A DNA stretch of 64,000 nucleotides from Nocardia sp. NBC_01327 (GTDB taxonomy: Bacteria > Actinomycetota > Actinomycetes > Mycobacteriales > Mycobacteriaceae): assembly GCF_035958815.1 (NCBI RefSeq), contig NZ_CP108383.1, positions 248,001 through 312,000 on the forward strand, in the 5' to 3' direction. The position numbers and the translations under genes were made by a program. The notes under the pieces are model-generated. The model was not told the DNA's origin, searched no databases, and was given only the letters and a program-made list of their open reading frames with translations. Shown here one piece after another: positions 41,966-52,943 of the stretch (within the stretch, counting starts at the first letter, position 1; every line of letters starts with the position of its first letter).

Positions 41966-42031
41966 CGAACCAGGCTAATCACCCGGTGATTTCTCGATTA
42001 ACACCGCACCCTTACCTCGGCGATACTCATG

Positions 42032-42063
42032 TTGATCTGTGTTTCCAGACGCTGTACATACAG
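42032..42063 (+). promoter_or_regulatory. Promoter of the TIGR04222/MNIO cassette
   Basis: -35 TTGATC (42032-42037), 17-base spacer, -10 TACATA (42055-42060). The -10 lies in the small palindrome CTGTACATACAG (42052-42063), which could be an operator. Confidence 0.55.
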
Positions 42064-42086
42064 ACGACTCCGAGGATGGAATCGCC

Positions 42087-43073
42087 ATGGACCCCTGGAC
42101 CGCCCTGGCCGGCGCACCACACCCGGCCGCCGCCGATACCTGGGGAATCTCCGGCCCGACCTTCCTGAGCCTCTACGCCCTGGCCGGAATCCTCGCCGCG
42201 CTGTACGGATTCGGCAGGCGCGCCATGGTTTTGCGGGACGCGCGCGGCGCGCAAACCTCCGCCCACGCACTGTCACCGACCGAGACCGCCATGCTCTTCG
42301 ACGACCGGCGCCCCGTCCTCACGGGTCTCGCGCAATTGCGCGGGTACCAGCTCATCAACTCCGCGGGCGCGACAACACGTCACCTGACCGCCACCGAAGA
42401 GCAGGCGCTGGACCCGGTTTCGCAATCCCTGCACGCCCACCTGATCGGCTCCGCGAACCGGAATGTGCTGACCCTCGACGCAGTGGCGCGCGACCCACTG
42501 ACCGCGCTGCGAAACAGCCTGACCGACCGCGGCTACCTGATCGGCCCCGAACAGCGGAATTCCCTTCTGCTGGCGGCTTTTCCGCTCGGTGCCCTGTTCC
42601 TGTTCGGCGTGCTGCGCGTCATCGCCGGCCTCGCCAATCGGCACGGCGTCGGTTACCTGATTCTGGTGATGGTCGTGGTGCTGATCTGCACGCTCCTGAT
42701 CCTGCGGCCACCACGCCTGACCCGCCTCGGACGTCGGGCCGCTGACGAGTCCGTCCGCCGCAACGGGCATCTGCGCCCGCACAATACGCCCGCGTACAGC
42801 GCGTATGGCCCCGACAGCGCCGCCCTGGCCACCGCGCTCTTCGGGGCAACGGTACTGGTAAGTCTCGATCCGGCCCTCGCCCACGCGACCGGAGCCCTCT
42901 GGGCCGGTGGCGGATTCACCGGATCGGGCGGCGGCTACTCCGGCAGCAACTGCTCGAGCAGTGACAGCGGCAGTAGCGGAAGTAACTGCAGCAGTAGCAG
43001 CAGCGGTTGCAGTAGCAGCAGTTGCGGCAGTAGCTGCGGTGGCGGCGGATGTGGGAGCGGATGCGGCGGATGA
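42087..43073 (+). CDS. TIGR04222-type membrane protein with Cys-rich C-terminus
   Basis: A 328-residue protein. It has an N-terminal helix (FLSLYALAGILAALYGFGRR), a soluble helical domain (SPTETAMLFDDRRPVLTGLA), two further helices (about 170-215), then a tail of about 55 residues made of Gly, Ser and seven Cys (NCSSSD, NCSSSS, GCSSSS, CGSSCGG, GGCGSGCGG). This layout matches the TIGR04222 group. It overlaps a DUF692 (MNIO) enzyme gene. As MNIOs modify Cys in peptides, the tail is a candidate substrate (inference). A membrane anchor would keep the modified tail at the membrane. Confidence 0.85.
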   Translation: MDPWTALAGAPHPAAADTWGISGPTFLSLYALAGILAALYGFGRRAMVLRDARGAQTSAHALSPTETAMLFDDRRPVLTGLAQLRGYQLINSAGATTRHLTATEEQALDPVSQSLHAHLIGSANRNVLTLDAVARDPLTALRNSLTDRGYLIGPEQRNSLLLAAFPLGALFLFGVLRVIAGLANRHGVGYLILVMVVVLICTLLILRPPRLTRLGRRAADESVRRNGHLRPHNTPAYSAYGPDSAALATALFGATVLVSLDPALAHATGALWAGGGFTGSGGGYSGSNCSSSDSGSSGSNCSSSSSGCSSSSCGSSCGGGGCGSGCGG

Positions 43074-44227
43074 CGAGACTGAAGTCGCGGCCGACAGCGC
43101 CCATGGGGGAGATAGCAGCGGCTACGGCGGAGCCGGCAGCGCGTGGAACCGAGAGAGCGGCGTCCTCGGCGGAGCCTGCAGCGCATGAGGCCGAGCTGAC
43201 AGCGCCTGCGGCCGAGGGAGTCGCGGCAGCGACAAAGGCAAGCCACATGCCGGAGAGTTCTGGAAAAGTACTGGACGGCAGCACATTCGGAGGCTCCACC
43301 GATCTCCTGCTCCCGGGCCGGGCGATCGGGATCGGGTGGCGGCGCGAGATCTGCGGGATGATCGACGCGTTGGACGGGATCGGATTCTGCGAGGTCATCG
43401 CGGAGTCGCTGGTCGCGAGTCCGGCCCGGTCCGATCGTCTGGTCGGCCGAGCCTCGGCCGTGATTACCGGTCTGGTTGGACGGCGTGATTCCCGAGCCGA
43501 GGTTGCGGTTCCCGAAGAGCTCGCTGCGCTGGTCGCGCGAGGAATAACCGCCGTGCCGCACGGGATTTCGCTGTCGCTCGGAGGTGCGGAGCCGGTGGAT
43601 GAGCGGCGGGTTGCGCATTTGGCGGCGTGTGCGCGGGCGCTCGGTTCGCCGCTGGTGAGTGAGCATATTGCGTTCGTTCGGGCGGGCGGGATGGAGGCTG
43701 GGCATCTGCTGCCAGTTCCACGCACTCGCGAGGGTCTGAATGCTCTGGTGCGCAATATCTCCCGCGTTCGGCAGGCGCTGGAGGTTCCGCTCGCTGTCGA
43801 GAATATTGCCGCCCTGTTCGAGTGGCCGGACGCCGAGTTCACCGAGGCCGAGTTCCTTCAGGAGTTGGTGGAGCGCACCGGCGTTCATCTGCTGCTCGAT
43901 ATCGCCAACGTTTATGCCAACGCCCGCAATGCCTCCCGCGATCCGCTCACCGAGCTGCTGCGGCTGCCCACCGAACAGCTCGCCTACTGCCATGTGGCCG
44001 GCGGGCGGGAGACCGGCGGGCGCTATCACGACACGCACAGTGACCCAGTTCCCGCGGACGTGCTGGCCCTGGTCGCCGAATTCGCCGCCGACCGCTCGGT
44101 GCCGCTCCTGCTCGAGCGCGACGGAAACTACCCGCCCGCAGCCGAATTGCTCGATGAGCTCAATGCCATCGCCACCGCCGTCCGCCGTCCGCTCATTACA
44201 GTTCGCTTACCGGAGCCGCAGGCATGA
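43070..44227 (+). CDS. DUF692 multinuclear non-heme iron oxidase (MNIO/MbnB-like)
   Basis: A 385-residue TIM-barrel enzyme of the MbnB/TglH/BufB family. An Ala/Glu/Thr-rich low-complexity leader (about 1-75) precedes the conserved start GRAIGIGWRREI. Likely iron ligands lie in SEHIAF, VENIAALFEWPDAEF, LLLDIANVYANA, YCHVAGG, HDTHSDPVP and LLERDGNYP. Characterised members oxidise Cys or other residues of peptide substrates. ATG 43070 overlaps the TIGR04222 stop, and its own stop overlaps the next gene. An upstream ATG at 43049 is possible. Confidence 0.9.
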   Translation: MTRLKSRPTAPMGEIAAATAEPAARGTERAASSAEPAAHEAELTAPAAEGVAAATKASHMPESSGKVLDGSTFGGSTDLLLPGRAIGIGWRREICGMIDALDGIGFCEVIAESLVASPARSDRLVGRASAVITGLVGRRDSRAEVAVPEELAALVARGITAVPHGISLSLGGAEPVDERRVAHLAACARALGSPLVSEHIAFVRAGGMEAGHLLPVPRTREGLNALVRNISRVRQALEVPLAVENIAALFEWPDAEFTEAEFLQELVERTGVHLLLDIANVYANARNASRDPLTELLRLPTEQLAYCHVAGGRETGGRYHDTHSDPVPADVLALVAEFAADRSVPLLLERDGNYPPAAELLDELNAIATAVRRPLITVRLPEPQA

Positions 44228-44754
44228 CCGAATCAGTCAGTCCGGCAGGCATGGCCGCGTCGACCAGCCCAACAGGCGTGGCCGCATCAGCCAGCCCAAC
44301 AGGCGTGGCCGCATCAGCCAGTCCGGCAGGCGTGGCCGTGTCAGCCAGCGCAGCAGGCGTGGCCACGTCAGCCAGCCCGACAGGCGTGGCCGCGTCAGCC
44401 AGCCCAACAGGCGTGACCGAGTCGGACAGCCCAACAGGCGTGACCGAGTCGGACGGTCTCGCGGAGCAGCAGGCGGCAGTTGTACGCGCACTGGTTGCTG
44501 GGGCGGCGGTACCTCCGGGCTTCGATGCGGCGGACTTCTCTGCCACCGCGCACGCGCTGCTGCACAAGCGTGCCGGCGAAGTGGCGCACCGTTTCCCGCT
44601 GCTCGCGCACGCCTGCGGACCGGACTTCAGCGCTCGTTTCCTGGAGTGGGCCCGCACCCGCCCCAAGACCACCACCGCACAGGACGCGGCCGCTTTCGCG
44701 GACCACCTCGGAATCCCGCTCCCCCAGCGCAGACGGTGGCAGCGCTCACGCTAA
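44224..44754 (+). CDS. Repeat-bearing MNIO partner protein
   Basis: A 176-residue protein. Residues 2-73 are eight 9-residue repeats with consensus AASASPTGV. The C-terminal about 90 residues (EQQAAVVRALVAGAAVPPGF, HALLHKRAGEVAHRFPLLAH, FSARFLEWARTRP) form a helical domain like the small partner proteins found next to actinobacterial DUF692 genes. By analogy to the partner subunits (BufC, TglI, MbnC), it may deliver the Cys-rich substrate. The start overlaps the MNIO stop (ATGA), and its stop overlaps that of the convergent TetR gene. Confidence 0.8.
   Translation: MTESVSPAGMAASTSPTGVAASASPTGVAASASPAGVAVSASAAGVATSASPTGVAASASPTGVTESDSPTGVTESDGLAEQQAAVVRALVAGAAVPPGFDAADFSATAHALLHKRAGEVAHRFPLLAHACGPDFSARFLEWARTRPKTTTAQDAAAFADHLGIPLPQRRRWQRSR
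44227..44442 (+). repeat. 27-bp coding tandem repeats, 8 units
   Basis: Eight in-frame 27-bp units encode TESVSPAGM, AASTSPTGV, AASASPTGV, AASASPAGV, AVSASAAGV, ATSASPTGV, AASASPTGV and TESDSPTGV. The DNA is as similar as the protein, indicating recent expansion and probable length polymorphism. Confidence 0.95.
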
Positions 44755-45407
44755 TTCGACTGCGCGGGAACGGCTTCCAGGTCGAGGTGGGCGCCGACGG
44801 TGGCATCGAGCGTGGCCATGCACAGCTTCAGCGCCTCGTCCCGCGAAATCCGCTGGTGCAGTAGCCATTCGATCGCTACCTCGCGGATGAACGCAATCCA
44901 TCCCGCCAGTGCCGCCGACGCCAGATCACGCGTGTGACCCGTGGCCGCACAGGCATCGAGTACGCGATTGCAGATCGCGGTCAGATCGTCCGCGACCGGT
45001 CCGCGCACCGCCGGATCAGTCGCGACCGCACTGCGATTCGCGATGAATACCAGCGGCACGTGCGCCTGATAGAAGTCCAGGTGCGCCGCGAGCGCGATGG
45101 CCACACCGGCACGCACGGACCGAGCGGGGTCGATGGTCGCCTCCGAGAGCAGCCGGTCGTGCGCCCGCTTCCAGATGGCGGCGAAGAACTCACCCTTCGT
45201 CGGGAAGTAGTGGTACATCAGCGCCCGCGAAACCTGCGCGTGCGCGGCGATGTCCTCCATGGCGATGTCCTCGAAACCGCGTTCGCCGAACAGTTGCGCA
45301 CCGGCGTCCATCAGCTCGTCACGGCGCTGCTCGGGGGTCAGGCGGCGACGGCTGGGCACGTGGTCATCGTAGGTGGCAGGGGTTGACGCACGGCGGGCGA
45401 GGCGCAT
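44751..45407 (-). CDS. TetR-family transcriptional regulator
   Basis: A 218-residue repressor. The HTH lies at about residues 25-70 (DELMDAGAQLFGERGFEDIA, VSRALMYHYFPTKGEFFAAI) and the C-terminal ligand domain is helical. ATG 45407 is 6 bases from a TAGTGT -10 box (leaderless). It is divergent from the DUF4345 gene across a palindromic region, so it probably represses that gene and itself. Its 3' stop overlaps the repeat-protein stop on the other strand. Confidence 0.9.
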   Translation of the reverse strand: MRLARRASTPATYDDHVPSRRRLTPEQRRDELMDAGAQLFGERGFEDIAMEDIAAHAQVSRALMYHYFPTKGEFFAAIWKRAHDRLLSEATIDPARSVRAGVAIALAAHLDFYQAHVPLVFIANRSAVATDPAVRGPVADDLTAICNRVLDACAATGHTRDLASAALAGWIAFIREVAIEWLLHQRISRDEALKLCMATLDATVGAHLDLEAVPAQSN

Positions 45408-45416
45408 ACCGTCACA

Positions 45417-45438
45417 CTATTCAACAGTCGTCTAATAG
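45417..45438. promoter_or_regulatory. Likely TetR operator between divergent promoters
   Basis: Imperfect palindrome with CTATT and AATAG arms. It overlaps the -10 boxes of the TetR gene (TAGTGT, 45414-45419 minus) and of the DUF4345 gene (TAATAG, 45433-45438). Confidence 0.45.
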
Positions 45439-45446
45439 GGGTGCCC

Positions 45447-45842
45447 ATGCGACGAATTCTGCAGGTCTGGTTGGTGGCATTCGGGGTGGTCTGCGTGGGA
45501 ATCGCGGTGGCGCACCTGCTCTTCGGCACCTCCACGATCATCGGCGGCGGAACGGTCAATGCCACCATCGACTCCGATATGCGTTTCTACGCAATCCTTT
45601 TCCTCGCCTACGGCCTCGCACTGCTGTGGTGTGCGCGGGACGTCGAGACCAAGGGCCTTCCGATCAACCTGCTGGGCCTGATCTTCTTCGCGGGCGGCCT
45701 GGCCCGGGCACTGGCCTGGGTCGCGACCGGCGAGCCGAATTGGTTCTACGTCTTGATGACTCCGGTCGAACTCGTCATTCCGGTACTCAACTATCTGCTG
45801 GTTCGCGCGGTGTGCCGCCCGGCCGCACTCGCGCGGGTGTAA
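45447..45842 (+). CDS. DUF4345 family membrane protein
   Basis: A 131-residue protein with four helices: WLVAFGVVCVGIAVAHLLFG, MRFYAILFLAYGLALLW, LLGLIFFAGGLARALAW and VLMTPVELVIPVLNYLLV. This matches the DUF4345 pattern, including the conserved DSDMRFYAI. ATG 45447 lies 8 bases after TAATAG; GTG 45441 is alternative. Usually controlled by the divergent TetR gene in such pairs. Function unknown. Confidence 0.85.
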   Translation: MRRILQVWLVAFGVVCVGIAVAHLLFGTSTIIGGGTVNATIDSDMRFYAILFLAYGLALLWCARDVETKGLPINLLGLIFFAGGLARALAWVATGEPNWFYVLMTPVELVIPVLNYLLVRAVCRPAALARV

Positions 45843-45915
45843 CCGACGAATGCATGGGTGCTAATGTCCCTACCTGTTTGCTGGATTGCACCCACCATCT
45901 CGGAAGGGAAGCTCC

Positions 45916-46212
45916 ATGACACAGACCCATGCTGCTCACACCGATCACGATCATGCGCACGGCGCTAGTTGCGGTCACGTTGCCATTCCACACGGCGACC
46001 ATGTCGACTATGTGCACGACGGACATCTGCACCGCGAGCACGACGGCCACTTCGACGAGTGCGAGCCCACCGCGCACACCGCGCACGACAGCCACGACCA
46101 TCAGCACGGCGACGGATGCGGGCATGTGTCGGTGCCGCACGGCGATCACGTCGACTACATCCACGACGGCCACCGGCACGCGGCCCACGACGGTCACTAC
46201 GACGAGCACTGA
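45916..46212 (+). CDS. Histidine-rich duplicated metal-binding protein
   Basis: A 98-residue soluble protein made of two similar halves. Each contains CGHVxxPHGDHVDYxHDGH followed by HDGHxDE (about 19-47 and 68-97). About 30% of residues are His, with one Cys at the start of each unit, so binding of Zn, Ni or Cu is very likely. No signal peptide. GGGAAG precedes ATG 45916. Function in metal storage or delivery is inferred. Confidence 0.8.
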   Translation: MTQTHAAHTDHDHAHGASCGHVAIPHGDHVDYVHDGHLHREHDGHFDECEPTAHTAHDSHDHQHGDGCGHVSVPHGDHVDYIHDGHRHAAHDGHYDEH

Positions 46213-46226
46213 GGCATGCTGGCCTC

Positions 46227-46655
46227 ATGATCGAGGTCATCACCGTCGGCACCGACCAGGAGCTGGCCGACGCCTACGCCGTCCGCATGAAGGTCTTCGT
46301 CGCGGAGCAGGGCGTGCCGGAGGAACTGGAACTCGACGAACTCGATGAGACGGCCGATCACTTCCTCGCCCGTCTCGACGGGCAGCCGGTCGGCGCGGGC
46401 CGCCTGATCGTCCGCGGGGATGTGGGCGTGCTCGGCCGGCTGGCGGTACTGGCCGAAACCCGGGGCTCCGGCCTCGGGGTCGCGCTGGTGCGAGCCATCG
46501 AGGAGCGGGTGCGCGAACGCGGGCTGATCGCGGTCGAACTACACGCGCAGACCCACGCGCAGGGCTTCTACGAACGGCTCGGCTATCAGGCCTACGGCGA
46601 TATCGGTGAGGACGCGGGCATCCCGCACATCTGGATGCGCAAGGACCTCGGGTAG
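46227..46655 (+). CDS. GNAT N-acetyltransferase
   Basis: A 142-residue GNAT of the ElaA/YjcF-like kind. VRMKVFVAEQGVPEELELDE, DHFLARLDGQPVGAGRLIVR, LGRLAVLAETRGSGLGVALV (acetyl-CoA P-loop equivalent) and FYERLGYQAYGDIGEDAGIP. The substrate is unknown. It begins 14 bases after the His-rich gene and may be co-transcribed with it. Confidence 0.9.
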   Translation: MIEVITVGTDQELADAYAVRMKVFVAEQGVPEELELDELDETADHFLARLDGQPVGAGRLIVRGDVGVLGRLAVLAETRGSGLGVALVRAIEERVRERGLIAVELHAQTHAQGFYERLGYQAYGDIGEDAGIPHIWMRKDLG

Positions 46656-46662
46656 CCGGAAA

Positions 46663-47082
46663 TCAGTTGGCGGCGGGGGCGCAGGCATCGCGCAGCGAGC
46701 ACGAACCGCAGGCGCTGCCGCAGCCGCCGACCTCGGGAGCGGGCGCATTCGCCGCGAGCGCATTGGCCGCCGCGGTAGCGCCGGCGCCGAGCGTGAACAC
46801 CGCGATGACCAGCGTCAGCACCGAAATGATGAGGGCGGGCAGACCGCCCGCGACCACCGCGACTCCGCCACCCGCGGCCAGCAGTACGCCCGCCACGAGG
46901 GAAGCCGGTGCGGCCACACGATTCGCGAGGCGGTAGTTCTCCTCGGTCCGCACTGCCTCGTCGGTGTGAACACCGAAGATGCGGTTCGGCGGAAGGGTGC
47001 CGGTGAGTCCGAGCACTCCGGTGACCACGGCCACCGCCGACAGGGCAAACAGAATGAGCGCTACAACCAACACGGTCGTCAA
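46663..47082 (-). CDS. SdpI-family small membrane protein with Cys-rich C-terminus
   Basis: A 139-residue protein with three helices (LVVALILFALSAVAVVTGVL, ASLVAGVLLAAGGGVAVVAG, LIISVLTLVIAVFTLGAG). It has the SdpI family motif GTLPPNRIFGVHTDEAVRTE and ENYRLANRVAAPASL. The C-terminal tail GGCGSACGSCSLRDACAP contains four Cys in 13 residues, a possible metal-binding or modified segment. TTG 47082 is preferred, with GAGG upstream; the ORF runs further upstream, but that part is Arg/Pro-rich and unlike the family. Confidence 0.8.
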   Translation of the reverse strand: MTTVLVVALILFALSAVAVVTGVLGLTGTLPPNRIFGVHTDEAVRTEENYRLANRVAAPASLVAGVLLAAGGGVAVVAGGLPALIISVLTLVIAVFTLGAGATAAANALAANAPAPEVGGCGSACGSCSLRDACAPAAN

Positions 47083-47290
47083 TTTACCTCTGCCGCGCCG
47101 CGGCGCGGTTCCCGGCCCGCCCGTCACCGCCGGGAATCCGGTCACACCGTGCGGGCGGAGGCGCCGCGGCCCGGCGAAACTCACGGCGTGCCGGGGTGCG
47201 AGGTTCCGACCCTTTTTGGGGCCTGGGACCTGCACGCTTTAACCTGGTGAACGACCTTATAGGGGATCGGCTAGGACAAGAGGGCAGGAC

Positions 47291-50191
<2,901 letters not shown>

Positions 50192-50205
50192 CGCTGATCA
50201 CCGAC

Positions 50206-50244
50206 GATTCGGGCCCGGTGCGCAGTGCGCATCAGGCCCGAATC
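50206..50244. terminator. Bidirectional terminator between leuS and deacetylase gene
   Basis: 9-bp outer stem (50206-50214 with 50236-50244) enclosing a smaller inner GTGCGC hairpin. It lies between convergent genes. Confidence 0.7.
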
Positions 50245-50254
50245 TATCGGCGCG

Positions 50255-51049
50255 CTAGCCGAGTACGAGCACGTCGTTCAAGGTGACCGTCGAGAGATTG
50301 CGCTCGCGGATGATGTCGTTGAGCTGATCGAAGATATGCGTCACGGTCGGTCGATTGGCGTGGCCGATGACGATGGACTGGGCGCGGAACCACTGGCGTG
50401 CGGCATTGAGCAGCATGTCCTCGTTGATCACCTTGTTGGTGTCCTCGAGGGTGCCGTACCACATGGTCGGCACCGCATAGCCGGAGTCGGCGGCGACCCG
50501 ATCGACGGTGGCATTGTGGTATCCGTAGGGCGGGCGGTAGTACGGCGTGCCGTCGGTGCCGAAGTTGTTGAGCAGGAACGTCTTCGTGCGCTCGAGCTGA
50601 TCGGCGATCGCCCCGGCCGACAGCCTGGTCAGGTCCGGGTGATCCCAGGTGTGATTGCCCAGCTGGATCTGCCCCGAATCCACCAGCGGCCGCAGGGCAT
50701 CCCGGTGGATAGACCAGGAGTCGTAGTAGGCCGTCACGAAGAAGGTGAGCCGCACGCCGGTGCGCCGGGCGAATTCGATGAACGCGCCGACGGTTTCGGC
50801 GCTGGCTCCGTCATCGATGGTGAGCGCCATAGTGTTTCCGGCGCCGGGCAGTGCGCTGAGGGCGCCCGGCCCGATCGTCGTGCGGGGTGCGAGCGGCGGA
50901 ATCGCATTGCCGGGCACCAGCCCCGGCGGGACCAGGCCGGCCGAACCGGAATCGAGGGGAGCGGGGTCACCGTGCGCTTCGCTACCGCCCAGCAGGGTGG
51001 CAGCGGTTCCCGCCGCCAGCAGCGTCAGCAGCCGTCGTCTGTCCATCAT
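50255..51049 (-). CDS. Secreted polysaccharide deacetylase (NodB domain), copy 1
   Basis: A 264-residue exported enzyme. The twin-arginine-like signal MMDRRRLLTLLAAGTAATLL is followed by a Pro-rich linker. The NodB domain has ALTIDDGAS (catalytic/metal Asp pair), GNHTWDHPDLTRLS (metal His pair) and YYRPPYGYHN. It probably deacetylates a cell-wall glycan or chitin-like polymer. It is a tandem paralogue of the next gene, being highly similar from TIDDG to the C-terminus. Confidence 0.9.
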   Translation of the reverse strand: MMDRRRLLTLLAAGTAATLLGGSEAHGDPAPLDSGSAGLVPPGLVPGNAIPPLAPRTTIGPGALSALPGAGNTMALTIDDGASAETVGAFIEFARRTGVRLTFFVTAYYDSWSIHRDALRPLVDSGQIQLGNHTWDHPDLTRLSAGAIADQLERTKTFLLNNFGTDGTPYYRPPYGYHNATVDRVAADSGYAVPTMWYGTLEDTNKVINEDMLLNAARQWFRAQSIVIGHANRPTVTHIFDQLNDIIRERNLSTVTLNDVLVLG

Positions 51050-51087
51050 CGACCTTCTTCATTTATCCAACACAGAGAACTACGAGC

Positions 51088-51897
51088 TCATCGGGGCGGT
51101 GCGAGGACGTCGTCGAGGGTGACCATGGCGAGATTGCGTTCGCGGATGATGTCGACCATCTGGTCGTAGCAGTGGGTGACCGCGGGATGATTGGCGTGGC
51201 CGATGACAATGGTCTGCGCAGTGAAATACTGCTGCGCACACTGGATCAGGTACTGCTCGGTGATCACACCGGAGTCCGACAGCGAGCCGTACCAGAGCAC
51301 GGGAACGGTGTAGCCGAGATCCGCGGCGACCTTGTCGACGGCGGCGTTGTGAAAGCCGTACGGCGGGCGATAGTAGGGCGTCCCGTCCACGCCGAAGGTA
51401 TTGCGCAGGAACGTCTTCGCCCGCCCGAGCTGGTCGGCGACCCCGCTCGCGGAGAGTTTTGTCAGATCGGCGTGATTCCAGGTGTGATTGCCGAGCTGGA
51501 TCTGACCGGAATCCACCAGCGGCCGCAGGGCATCGCGGTGGATGGACCAGGAGTCGTAATAGGCGGTCACAAAAAAGGTGAAACGAGCGCCGGTGCGCCG
51601 GGCGAATTCGATGTACGCGCCGACCACCTCGGGGCTCGCGCCGTCATCGACGGTGAGCGCGATACTGCTGCCCTTTCCGGGCAGCCCGGTAATAGTGCCG
51701 CCGCCGATCGGAGTTTTCGGCCCGCCGGGCGGTGGGAGCAGCAGACGCGGCGTCGGCGATGGCACACCGGGCCACTGAACCGGTCCTGCACCTGCGGATC
51801 CGCTGTCCGGCGGATCACCCTGAGCCTCGCTGCCGCCGGTGAGCGCGACCGCGGTGCCCACCGCGAGCAGGGTGAGCAGCCGTCTTCTGTCCATCAT
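51088..51897 (-). CDS. Secreted polysaccharide deacetylase (NodB domain), copy 2
   Basis: A 269-residue paralogue of the downstream gene (38 bp apart), with the same signal-peptide type MMDRRRLLTLLAVGTAVALT and motifs ALTVDDGAS, GNHTWNHADLTKLS and YYRPPYGFHN. The metal-binding His residues are conserved, although the catalytic DD pair is preceded by Val rather than Ile. The pair probably arose by tandem duplication, and the divergence of the linkers suggests different surface placement or substrates. Confidence 0.9.
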   Translation of the reverse strand: MMDRRRLLTLLAVGTAVALTGGSEAQGDPPDSGSAGAGPVQWPGVPSPTPRLLLPPPGGPKTPIGGGTITGLPGKGSSIALTVDDGASPEVVGAYIEFARRTGARFTFFVTAYYDSWSIHRDALRPLVDSGQIQLGNHTWNHADLTKLSASGVADQLGRAKTFLRNTFGVDGTPYYRPPYGFHNAAVDKVAADLGYTVPVLWYGSLSDSGVITEQYLIQCAQQYFTAQTIVIGHANHPAVTHCYDQMVDIIRERNLAMVTLDDVLAPPR

Positions 51898-52030
51898 GTT
51901 CGGTTATATCGAGTTCCGATGAACCGAGCACTAATTCTGTGCGAAACGATCTGAATTCAGCCGAAACGTTCAGGCTCTTCTCAGTGTGCGATACCTCTCA
52001 CGCGATCTCGGACACCTCTCGAAACGATCT

Positions 52031-52735
52031 TCAGCGCGGAATCGGCCGCAGCACGATTTCGGTCGGGTGTGCGTCGCGGGGGGTTTCGATCGCATTCCGC
52101 ACCGCCCACGCCACCGTTTCCGGAGTGAGGAATTCCGTCGGCTCGTAGTCGCGCTGCTCACCGGCGACCACGGCGCGCTGCATATCGGTGTCGATGCGGC
52201 CCGGATGCACCGAGGTGACCCGCAGGTCCGATTCCTCCTGGCGCAGCGCATCGCCGAAGGCGCGCAGCGCGAATTTACTGGCCGCGTACACGCCCCAGCC
52301 GGGGCTCACCCGCAGTCCCGCCCCCGAATTGATCAGCACCACATGTCCGTGGGCGGCGCGCAGTGCGGGCAGCAGCACCCGGGTCAGCTCCGATACCGCT
52401 ATCAGGTTGGCTTCCAACGTATTCCGCCACTGCGCAACGGACGAATCGGCTATTGTTCCCAGGTCGGCGACCCCGGCATTGTGCACCAGAACGTCCAGCC
52501 GCTCGATCGACTCCGCCGCGCGGGCCACCGCCGGATAGTCGGTCAGCTGCACCGGCCAGCCGGTGGCCTCGGGCAGTTCGCTCAGAATGGGTTCCAGCGC
52601 CTCCGGCGTGCGTGCGCCGAGCAGCAACCGGTGGGTGGGCGCCAGCTCCCGGGCGATGGCGGCGCCGAGGCCGCGGCTGGCTCCGGTGATCAGCGCGGTC
52701 GGTCGCTCGTTGCTGGTCTTCGCGGAATTCGCCAT
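52031..52735 (-). CDS. Short-chain dehydrogenase/reductase
   Basis: A 234-residue classical SDR. Cofactor motif TGASRGLGAAIA, DVLVHNAGVAD, catalytic Ser in INSGAGL and the YxxxK motif GVYAASKFAL, with VTSVHPGRIDTDM. The short length and the ELAP segment fit a small NADP(H) enzyme. The substrate is unknown. It is divergent from ggh with a 208-bp spacer that holds no visible additional gene. Confidence 0.92.
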   Translation of the reverse strand: MANSAKTSNERPTALITGASRGLGAAIARELAPTHRLLLGARTPEALEPILSELPEATGWPVQLTDYPAVARAAESIERLDVLVHNAGVADLGTIADSSVAQWRNTLEANLIAVSELTRVLLPALRAAHGHVVLINSGAGLRVSPGWGVYAASKFALRAFGDALRQEESDLRVTSVHPGRIDTDMQRAVVAGEQRDYEPTEFLTPETVAWAVRNAIETPRDAHPTEIVLRPIPR

Positions 52736-52943
52736 GCGATCACCGTAACCGGGCGGGGGTTACCGGCGATGCTCCGGCTAGGGACAGCAGCGTTCGAATC
52801 ACGAGAAGGCGAACACAGTGCAATCTGGCGATCCGGTATCTGTACCGGAGATAGCGTCCCCCGGCCACCCCGCAGCGCCCTCCGGCCACCCGCCGCGGGA
52901 TGCCCCCCGCGCATACCTGCAAGTTCCGTCGCAGAATAGGGCG

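Noticed and set aside
44245-44440. CRISPR array
   Set aside because: The 27-bp units are contiguous, in frame and coding, with no unique spacers; they are coding tandem repeats.
47236-47290. Possible T-box or leader regulating leuS
   Set aside because: The 55-208 bp upstream of leuS lack a T-box-like sequence and antiterminator structure that I could recognise.
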